From the NCBI GenBank assembly GCA_024760905.1, contig CM045734.1, forward strand, positions 41,168,564-41,232,563: a stretch of DNA of 64,000 nucleotides, in the 5' to 3' direction. A model generated the notes under the pieces. The model was not told the origin of the DNA and made no database searches. It saw only the letters and a list, made by a program, of their open reading frames with translations. The stretch is from Plotosus lineatus. Taxonomy: Eukaryota; Chordata; Actinopteri; Siluriformes; Plotosidae. Positions within the stretch are counted from its first letter, which is position 1, and the number at the start of each line of letters is the position of its first letter. A program made the position numbers and the translations under genes. Below, piece after piece: positions 11,400 to 64,000 of this stretch.

Positions 11400-13224
11400 C
11401 TGGATGACATTACAGCCGCAAATGCATAATATGTAATAAACTAACTGTATGCTTGGTAATATGTGTCAGTGTAGAAGAATGCAGCAGATATTATGCCATG
11501 CACCAATTCACTTAGAGATCAAGCACCAGTCTGTTAAGAGACGGTGAAGCTGGGGGAGGTAAGTGACAGAGGTGTCACACCTGCAATGGATTTAATTCAT
11601 GAGTGTTGCTCCGTGTGTCGGATAATCACCAAAGGCGAAGAGAGCCGACAGCCACATGGAGAGTGAAGTTGTATTGTGTTCTATTATCGAACTGTGCCGG
11701 TTTCCTCACTACGATTGTGTGTGTATTTGTGAGTGGTCAAGTGCTCCCACATCTCAGAGATACTGAATGAGGCTCAAATGTGCAGATTTTGATTCAAGTT
11801 CAAACATCAAAGGTGAATAAATGAAGTGAAACATCCAATTGGTCCATGTCTTTTCAATCTTACAAATTCTTGGAATTATACTGTGGTGCCAGCACACAGG
11901 AATGAAAGAAAAATCATCACAGTGGAGTCCTTGCTTCTCATAGAGGTCATCTAAACTGCACATTGTTCAGGGGTAGGGCTTCAAGACTCTGATACTGATC
12001 CAGCAGGAGGATCAGCAGCACCTTTGGTGGCCATGGGCCGCCGCCACATAATCCTTACACAGGATGATCCAAAGGCTTTCACCAATTTGTTCATGTGATT
12101 CATTTAGTCTTGGGTGTGGCTGGAGATTTGGATATTATTAAAGCTGCTCGGGTCAAAGGAAGCCCAGGTTGTGGCCCAATAGTTGCTTCCAACCAATGGA
12201 CTGGAGTTCCAAGACTTGAAATGGGTCATCCTCTTGCCGGTCAGCCACTGCCTGAATCAAGACAGATCCACTGACCCTGGATGAGTCCAGCCTTCTGTTC
12301 ATCTTCAGCAGCACTTTTGGGTTGCCTGCTGGAGGGGGATGCTGGCAGAGGAGTGGATGCTGCGAAGATCATCAATGCAGTGAGTACAGTGCCACCACTA
12401 GGGTTTGCTGAAAGAGGTGAGACGGTGGGCTGAGGACGGCAGGCACCCTACCTGTTCTCTCTCTCTCCCTCTTTGATCATATCTCTCACTTTTCCCTTGT
12501 GATTTGCCACCTCTTCTCACATAATTAAGACTTGTACAAGTATGCAGATGCTGCAAGAAGCTAGGACATGTCCAGGAACAAGGCCATATAATGACGACAG
12601 TAGATACAGATCTGAGTTCTCAAAAGTGCTGCATGTTGCCTCAGAAAAAGCTCAGGCATTTCACATACCTGTAATTATTCAAGGACTACACAGCATTCAG
12701 TAGCCCAAAACCATACAAGCCTCAAAAGCAGAGGTTGGGAATGAAACGCCAATTGGTCTAAACGTCATTAGATACTGGTAACTCTTTCACACTGTACCCT
12801 TCAATGACCTCTTTCTGTTTCCACTCACATAACTTTCCCTCACTGCATGTTTTTGGTGTTGATTTTGCAATATTCACTCTACAACAAGAGACGGTAAAAG
12901 GGAAAATACCAGGAGTTCAACAGGTACTGAAATACTGTCTGGCACCAACAAGCATGCCATGGTCATGACATCACAGTTTGACGTGTGGTGTGAATATCAA
13001 GTAGCCCATACAAGCCTCGTAGTACAAATGTGTTATACTTGTGTGCATACCTAATGTCCATATCTGAGCATCTTATAACACATTTTCTGATTTATATGTG
13101 TAACAAAACACAAACTGCCTGAGTCACAAACAGAACTGCTTGTACTTTATATTACGAATAAAATTATGAAATTAGTTAAAAGTATACACACCACTCAGCC
13201 TTAGCATTAGGTGAATACTCTGAG
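11400..13224. other. Unique intronic sequence with one unassigned open segment
   Basis: No adgrv1 exon found. On the minus strand about 12375-12144 is open and reads GNPKVLLKMNRRLDSSRVSG, then VLIQAVADRQEDDPFQVLEL. I cannot assign a family, and there is no start or clear splice structure. Confidence 0.35.
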
Positions 13225-13545
13225 ATTTCCTTTCGACTTTTCCCTTTTTCAGGGGTCGCCACAGCGAATGATTCGCATGTTTGATTTGGCATAGGTTTTT
13301 ACATCGGATGCCCTTCCTGACACAACCCTTTTAGCAAGGGACAGAACCACGCTGATGGCTTTGCAGCTACTCTTTTTACGAAAATCAGCTGTTCTTTTAC
13401 ACGCCTCTCACCACAGACAGTGAGAGACATGGCCCGCCTTTCAAAACCCAGTTAGCTACACTGGAGGGACAGTGGGGACTCGAACCCCCAACCTTAGGAC
13501 TAGCAATCCAGTGCCCTATACCACTAGACCACCACTGCCCACCAC
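13225..13545 (-). mobile_element. SINE family A, LINE-tail subfamily
   Basis: Starts with tttcctttcgacttttccct and caggggtcgccacagcgaat, ends with tataccactagaccaccact. Confidence 0.87.
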
Positions 13546-14070
13546 AGCTAGCATTAGGTGTATACTCTGATATCCATAATTTAAAACTACCTTCCTGTAA
13601 TTGAGTAGGTCCTACTTGTGTAACCAGAACAGCTTGAACTCATAAGGCATAAACTTCAAAAGTCCACTGAGCATTTGGTGTGGTATCTGAAACATCTTTT
13701 AATGAAAATACAGTATTTTGCAAGTTGGTGCATCTGTGGTTTGTACTTGTTTGTACAGAATATCAAACATTTGGAGGTCATAAAACTACCATAAGGAGAT
13801 GTACTTTGCCTGAAACATTGCTGAGGTATACACCATGTCAACATAACATGCACATGAATTTTAGGACACAGGTTTTCCCAGCAGAACAATGCTCAGGGCA
13901 TCACACTGATTTCGCTGGGTTGCCTTCTTCATGTAGTCGGACCTGTTTCCAGCTATTCAACACGACACACATTCACCAAACTGTTATCATTCTTGCACTA
14001 ATCCATAGTCCAGGTTTGATGATCTCATGTCCAATGTTGGTACTTTCAGTGATTTACATGGGTTAAACAT

Positions 14071-14692
14071 GTGGTGGCCTAGTGGTATAGGGCGCTGGAT
14101 CGCTGATCCTAGGGTTGGGGGTTCGAGTCCCACTCTCCACAGGGTTGTCACTGTCCCCCCCCAGTGCAGCTAACTGGGTTATCAAAGGCCAGCCATGTCT
14201 CTCATTGTCTGTTGTGTCAAGTTCATGTAAAAGACCCATTGCTGACTTTCGTAAAAGAGTAGGCTGCAAAGTCGTCAGCGTGTCAGGAAGGGCATCCGAA
14301 GTAAAAGGTAAGTAAAGTAAAGTCTGTTGGGCTTTTTACACCCGAGCCATAGTGGCTCATCAGGACAGTGCTTATCTGTTTCTGTAGCGTGAAGCAACTA
14401 GGAGTTCAGTTCCTCCTGGATGGGACGCTAGTCCATTGCAGGTTACCTTCCCAGTATATCTTTACTGGTGCCCATTTATACTGCTGGGTGAACAGAGGCA
14501 CACTTGTGGTGAAGACCTTGCCCAGGGGTGTCTAACTGGGATTTGAACTCACAACCTCCTGATCATGAGCCCAGCACTCTAACCACTACACCACCGGCCC
14601 TACATCCGAAGTAAAAACCTATACCAAATCAAATGTGCTAATCAGATGATTTGTCGTGGCGACCCCTGAAAAAGGGAAAAAGTCGAAAGGAA
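14071..14692 (+). mobile_element. SINE family A, split by a family B SINE
   Basis: The left part 14071-14306 runs to ggcatccgaagtaaaa; the right part from 14603 resumes at catccgaagtaaaaacctat and reaches the LINE-like tail aaaagtcgaaagg. Confidence 0.88.
14307..14602 (-). mobile_element. SINE family B nested in family A, 14-bp duplication
   Basis: A reversed family B copy (ctgttgggctttttacaccc to ctaaccactacaccaccggc) is flanked by catccgaagtaaaa at 14293-14306 and 14603-14616. Confidence 0.92.
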
Positions 14693-15464
14693 ACTACTAC
14701 AGCGGTTAAGCATGTGCACTCTGATTGGTGTGCAGTTACGCAGCGTCATGTGCAGCAATCTGGAAGACACTGTGACTTGTGACCCCTTTCTATTATAGCC
14801 AGCATAATCACTTTACAGAAATTTGTGTGCATTCTGTGGGATAAGACCACACAGGCTAGACCTTCAGTTCCCATGTGTCTCAGTGAGCCCTAGGTGACCA
14901 TGATTTTTTCTTTCCTGGTTTACCATTTGCCTTTTTTTGGGAGGTGCTAACCATCACATGGCTGGGAGACCTGTGGTTTTAGAGAAGCTCTCAGCCAGTT
15001 GCCTAGCCATGACAACTTATGCTTATCAATTTTACTGCTTCCAACACATCAGCATTGAGAACTTGCTGCCTAATGTATCACACCCCATGAAAGATGCCAC
15101 CGTGGTTCACTTTACCTCGCAGTGAATTTAAGATTATGGAAGATTGGTGCATGTTAACTGCGATTTGAAATGAAAGTGGACGCTACTTTTTAATGTCTGA
15201 GGTGAATGGAGATCCTGAAAGATGGCAAAGTTTGTAAAAAAAAAACAAAACAAAAAAAAAAACCCAAACATTGGGGCCAATGCCAGTTTAATACTATCTT
15301 TGAATGAGAAGATTTCAAACGTCACGTCTCAGCTGTAGTATCACCATGTCAGTGAATGTGGGCTCGTTTCTGACCATTAAAACCAAAAAAAGAGAAAAGA
15401 AAATCACTTCAAACAAAAACTGAAACTTTTTTTTTTTAAGTTTTCCTTGAAGAGCTACTCTTAC
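14693..15464. other. Intron 3' of exon w36, nothing recognised
   Basis: No TM2-TM3 exon on the minus strand. Short A-rich and T-rich tracts at 15237-15262 and 15427-15437. Confidence 0.5.
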
Positions 15465-60068
<44,604 letters not shown>

Positions 60069-60504
60069 CTAACAAAGAAAAGATGAGCACTTAGTAATTT
60101 CTACATAAAGTGTTAACGCTTAATGATATTTTTCAGAGTAAAAACACCATTTCGTGGTTTTGGGGTTTTCTGTATGACTTTTATGTGATAAATATGGGTG
60201 ACTAAAACGGCTTTTATTAAAGTTAAAAAAATATTTATTTAATTGTCTTTGAACACCATTCATTACATGTTAATATATATTATATATATATATAATGTTA
60301 TTTTTGGTTTCCCTTTTTTCCCCTTAAATGTTCATTCGAAAAATGGAACTGAGGCTCATGTTGGAAAAAGTATTTGAGTGTTGAACTTTTAACTCAGTGA
60401 CACAAAACTGGAAACATTCGTGGAACAGTTTTAAACACCATGCATGTAATGCACTGCCCCACAAAATGAAAATTTATGAAGGTGGTCTTCATTAAAAATA
60501 TATA

Positions 60505-60850
60505 CAGAAATCCCTCATTACTTCACGCTTTTTTTTTTTTTTACTATTAATCGAATTAAAAAAATAAGGAAATTAAAGAAGAATAGGGGAGAAAGTGAAG
60601 GAAAATGCCACAAAACAAGGCCAATTATGCAAAAAAAAAAAAAAACAACCAAAACCCTGAACAAACAAAACAAAAAACAACCCAAAACCTCCCATCAAAA
60701 CTAGTTACATTGTTGTGAGGTGCGTACGTCTGCATGTGTGTGTATATCTTATTCATTATTTTTTAATGTTTAATTATTATTATAAGCTATTATAGTATTG
60801 AAGATGTACATATTATCAATAAATACATATTTAATACTATAATTGCTTAT
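60505..60850 (+). mobile_element. Tigger/pogo-like MITE, right end lost
   Basis: The left tip cagaaatccctcattacttc is preceded by TA. The body ccacaaaacaaggccaatta matches 20545. It runs into the Tigger sequence at about 60855 without a right tip. Confidence 0.7.
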
Positions 60851-60854
60851 AATA

Positions 60855-61320
60855 ATTCGCGGCCCTGCATAGTCGCGGATTGCCGAGTAACTGACACGTG
60901 ATTCAAATTCAGTCAATGGCTGTTCTCCCCCTTCTGACTGGTTGAGATTTTTTCTCATTCGCGGCACACTTTGTGCATGTGCTTTTTTGTGTGTTTTTAA
61001 TTACAGTTAAGCTGCTTCATGCCACCCAACCGCGGCACACCTTCTCAGGCTTCTGGTAAGGTGCCGAAGCACCAGAAGAAGGTAATGACACTGCATGAAA
61101 AAGTAGGACTGCTTGATATGATTCAGGAAGGAAAAAGTTATGTTTCAGTAGTGTGCAATTATAAAGTGAATGAAAGTACAGTCCGCTACATAAAACAAAA
61201 TGAGAAGGCAATCAGAGCTAGTGTAGCATCAAGTTTTTGTGGAAGTGCGAAGAAGGTGAATAAAAACGAGGTAATAATCAGAATGGAATCTGCCTTAGTA
61301 TTCTGGATACTTCTATAGTA
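60855..61320 (+). mobile_element. Tigger-like element, 5' part
   Basis: The untranslated part (gcggattgccgagtaactga, then cacgtgattcaaattcagt) is the counterpart of the repeats at 39322 and 3190. It is followed by a short ORF that starts the transposase and by no 3' end, so it is truncated. Confidence 0.78.
61019..61318 (+). pseudogene. Tigger/pogo transposase N-terminus (CENP-B-type HTH), truncated
   Basis: 99 codons from MPPNRGTPSQASGKVPKHQK. The stretch VMTLHEKVGLLDMIQEGKSY, then VVCNYKVNESTVRYIKQNEK is the psq-type helix-turn-helix that starts Tigger/CENP-B-family proteins. The second HTH and the DDE domain are missing, and the last codons are unrelated sequence. A transposon relic, not a host gene. 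Confidence 0.85.
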
Positions 61321-61488
61321 CTGTGGTGTTACAATGTTTTTCAATTATTATTTCAATACAGTACTGTACCTAACTTAATGTTTAGAATGATTCTTCTTCT
61401 TTTCCTTTCGGCTTTTCCCTTCAGGGGTCGCCACAGCGAATCATCTGCCTCCATCTCACCCTATCCGTTGCATCTTCTTCTCTTACAC

Positions 61489-62236
61489 CAGTGCTTCTCA
61501 ATTATTTTCTGTTACGCCCCCCCTAGCAAGAAGAAAACAATTCGCGCCCCCCCACCACCCACTTTCCGCCGCAACTATAAATTATAACTTTTTTCTATAA
61601 TATAGTTACAGGTATATCTCTTCATTATATCGTATCCTTGTTAACATAAATAAAACAAAAAGAAAGAGATATAGTTCAACTTACAAGAATAACTTTTTTA
61701 ACATTTTTTATTAGTCTGTAAAAGAAAGTGCATCAATTTGCCTTAAATTTAAAAATAATAATATCCTTGTTACATTTTTGACAAACTTACCACACCATTT
61801 GCTGCTGAAAATAAAATCAATAAATAATTAATTCAAATTTACTTCAGAAACATTAACTCAGGAGCACAATATATAAACACTTTAACCTACAAAACAAGAA
61901 CAAATAGAACAATTTGTGCTGATTTTTTTTTCTCAAAATGAGGAAGCCAAGATTAATGGCTACAATGAGCACGTTTTGCTGCGCACAGCTTCTCAAAGCG
62001 AGGTTTGAAGCATGACACTGCAACTCTCAGCTCCTGCTCAATGTTTAGCTGGGACCTGTACTTGCTGCGCACAATGGGCAATGAGGGTGCCACTGCCAAC
62101 TACTGGAGTGGATGTGCAATTACACTTTCTTGTAGTACGGCGGAAAAAAAGCATGTTCTCCTGGGTCACACGCGCCCCCCTCAGCATCCCATTGCGCCCC
62201 CCCAGGGGGGCGCGCCCCACTATTTGAGAAGCACTG
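61489..62236. mobile_element. hAT-like element with exact 8-bp duplication and transposase tail
   Basis: Tips CAGTGCTTCTCAATTATT and ACTATTTGAGAAGCACTG. The direct repeat tcttacac flanks it at 61481-61488 and 62237-62244. 748 bp, the longest of three copies. The minus strand keeps the last codons of a transposase (61953-62100). It is a deletion derivative inserted into the LINE. Confidence 0.92.
61953..62100 (-). pseudogene. hAT transposase, C-terminal remnant
   Basis: The minus strand reads LPIVRSKYRSQLNIEQELRV, then AVSCFKPRFEKLCAAKRAH and a stop. The S-K-Y-R, L-R-V-A and P-R-F-E-K-L-C pattern is how ZBED-like hAT transposases end. Only about 48 codons remain, cut from the rest by an internal deletion. 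Confidence 0.75.
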
Positions 62237-62244
62237 TCTTACAC

Positions 62245-63990
62245 CAATGACCTTCATGTCCTCCTTCACCACATCCATGAATCGTCTCTTTGGTCTTCCT
62301 CTAGGCCTTTTGCCTGGTAGTTCCAGCCTCAGCATCCTATTACCAATATATTCACTATCCCTCCTCTGTACATGTCCAAACCATCTCAATCTAGCCTCTC
62401 TGACTTTGTCTCCAAAACGTCTTACATGTGCTGTCCCTCTGATGTGCTCATTCCTAACCCTATCCATCCTCATTACTCCCAAAGAGAACCTCAACATTTT
62501 CATCTCTGCTACCTCCAACTCTGCCTCCTGTCTTTTCCCCAGGGCCACTGTTTCTAACCCATACAACATCGTTGGCCTCAACACCGTCTTGTACACTTTT
62601 CCTTTCATTCTTGCCGATACCCTCCTATCACACATCACACCGGACACTTTTCTCCAACCATTCCAACCTGCCTGCACACACTTCTTTACCTCTTTTCAAC
62701 ACACTCTCCATTGCTCTGGATTGTTGAGCCTAAGTACTTAAAATCCTCCACCTTCGTTATCTCTGCTCCCTGTAATCTCACCGTTCCTCTTTGGTCCTTG
62801 TCATTCATGCACATGTATTCTGTCTTATTGAGGCTAATCTTCATTCCTCTCCTTTCCAGGGCATACATCCACCTCTCTAGATTTTCCTGCACTTGTTCTC
62901 TGCTCTCACTACAGATCACAATGTCATCTGCAAACATCATAGTCCATGGGAAATCTTGTCTAATCTCATCTGTCAGCCTGTCCATCACCATAGCAAACAA
63001 GAAGGGGCTGAGAGCTGACCCTTGATGCAGTCCCACCTCCACCTTGAACTCTTCTGTCACACCGGCAGCACACCTTACCACTGTCTTACATCTCTCATAC
63101 ATGTCCTGCACCACTCTAACATACTTCTCTGCCACTCTAGACTTCCTCATGCAATACCACAGTTCTTCTCTCGGCACCCTGTCATATGCTTTCTCCAGAT
63201 CCACAAAGGCACAATGCAGCTCCCTCTGACCTTCTCTGTACTTCTCCATTAACATCCTCAAGGCAAACTGCATCTGTGGTGCTCTTTCTTGGCATGAAAC
63301 CAAACTGTTGTTCACAAATGCTGACTTCTGCCCTTAGTCTAGCTTCCACTATTCTTTCCCATAACTTCATCGTATGGCTCATCAACTTTATCCCTCTGTA
63401 GTTGCCACAACTCTGCATGTCTCCCTTGTTCTTAAAAATGGGCACCAGCACACTTCTCCTCCATTCCTCTGGCATCCTCTCACTCTCTAAGACCTTGTTA
63501 AATGTTCTTGTCAGAAAATCTACTGCTACCTCTCCTAGACACTTCCATACCTCCATCGGTATGTCATCAGGACCAACTGCCTTTCTATTCTTCATCCTCT
63601 TCAATGCCCTCCTCACTTCACCCTTACTAATCTTTGCTACTTCCTGGTCCTCAACAGTAACCTCTTCTACTCTTTTTTCTCTCTCATTTTCCTCATTCAT
63701 CAGCTCTTCAAAGTACTCTTTCCATCTTCCCAGCACACTTCTGTCATCAGTCAATACATTTCCCTCTCTGTCCTTTATCAATCTAACTTGCTGCACGTCC
63801 TTCCCATCTCTATTTCTCTGCTGTGCCAACCTGTATAAATCATTTTCTCCCTCCTTACTTTCCAACCGAGCATACAAGTCATCAAACGCGCTCTGTTTGG
63901 CCTTTGACACTGCTACCTTTGCCTTACGCTGTGTCTCCCTGTACTCCTGTTTACTCTCTTCGGTTTTCTCAATGTCCCACTTCTTCTTAG
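62245..63990 (-). pseudogene. LINE reverse transcriptase, frameshifted
   Basis: Three frame-disrupted pieces read as one RT. The first (63910-63182) has RALKRMKNRKAVGPDDIPME, EEWRRSVLVPIFKNKGD and YRGIKLMS. The second (63315-62686) has CAFVDLEKAYDRVPREELWY, GLHQGSALSPFLFAMVMDRL and the catalytic MMFADDIVIC, then ISLNKTEYM. The third (62677-62245) has VLRPTMLYGLETVAL, RLRWFGHVQR and KRPRGRPKRRFMDV. A frameshift lies near 63280 and a stop plus shift near 62690, so it cannot make a full protein. Confidence 0.92.
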
Positions 63991-64000
63991 CTAATCTCTT

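Larger units (their letters stand above)
61388..64000 (-). mobile_element. RTE-type (Expander-like) LINE, 3' half, split by a hAT element
   Basis: A 3' UTR and tail at 61388-61488 (ttcctttcggcttttccctt; ggggtcgccacagcg) are separated by the hAT at 61489-62236 from the reverse transcriptase region, which continues past the right edge. The 5' end and endonuclease domain are not in the window. The family name is from memory of fish LINEs and should be tested. Confidence 0.88.

Noticed and set aside
13680..14066. 128-codon plus-strand open frame.
   Set aside because: No domain, no splice or promoter context, composition like the surrounding intron; could not support a gene.
14937..15125. A plus-strand frame with SASCLAMTTYAYQFYCF that loosely resembles a TM2/TM3 stretch of an adhesion GPCR.
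   Set aside because: It is on the opposite strand to the gene, is not hydrophobic enough, lacks splice context and matches only a few residues.
62245..63990. LINE reverse transcriptase as a host gene.
   Set aside because: Frameshifted, interrupted by a transposon, with a LINE 3' tail and truncated copies elsewhere in the window.

Overview
The window looks like a ray-finned fish (teleost-like) chromosome segment. It is an AT-rich, intron-dominated stretch with long (TA)n and (CA)n runs, several tRNA-derived SINE families, Tc1-like, Tigger/pogo-like and hAT-like DNA transposons, and an RTE-type LINE. I see no operons, CRISPR arrays, or rRNA or functional tRNA genes. The species cannot be named from the sequence alone.

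One protein-coding gene explains essentially all the coding signal. It is the internal part of adgrv1 (GPR98/VLGR1, the very large adhesion GPCR of the Usher type 2 complex), on the minus strand from about 60068 to 15465. I could chain 36 exons whose splice phases all agree. They sum to 7,539 nt, exactly 2,513 codons with no internal stop. In protein order they encode about three EAR/EPTP repeats (exons w1-w3), about sixteen Calx-beta units (w4-w30), the GAIN domain (w30-w34), the GPS with its CSHLS cleavage motif (w35), TM1, the first intracellular loop and the start of TM2 (w35-w36). The N-terminal Calx-beta array lies beyond the right edge. TM2-TM7 and the cytoplasmic tail were not found in the left 15.4 kb and should lie beyond the left edge. 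Exons are named w1 (5', right) to w36 (3', left), and residue numbers count from w1.

The rest is intronic and repeat-rich. Region 1-15.4 kb is a long intron with SINEs, a hAT inside an older DNA element, a Tigger remnant and a Tc1-derived MITE. Region 15.4-30 kb holds GAIN/GPS exons, two near-identical SINE copies flanking a GAIN exon, two hairpin elements with telomere-like repeats, and a Tc1 element with a broken transposase. Region 31-60 kb is Calx-beta and EAR exons separated by SINEs and Tigger-like MITEs. Region 60-64 kb has a Tigger N-terminal ORF and a dead LINE split by a hAT element.

The most informative patterns are these: a LINE and an abundant SINE sharing the same 3' tail; nested insertions with readable target-site duplications; two unrelated palindromic elements that both carry TTAGGG-like arrays; a probable GC-AG intron at the GAIN/GPS junction; and direct SINE copies placed so that recombination would delete an exon. 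I did not find an undescribed functional system. The ADGRV1 reading frame looks intact despite the heavy repeat load.
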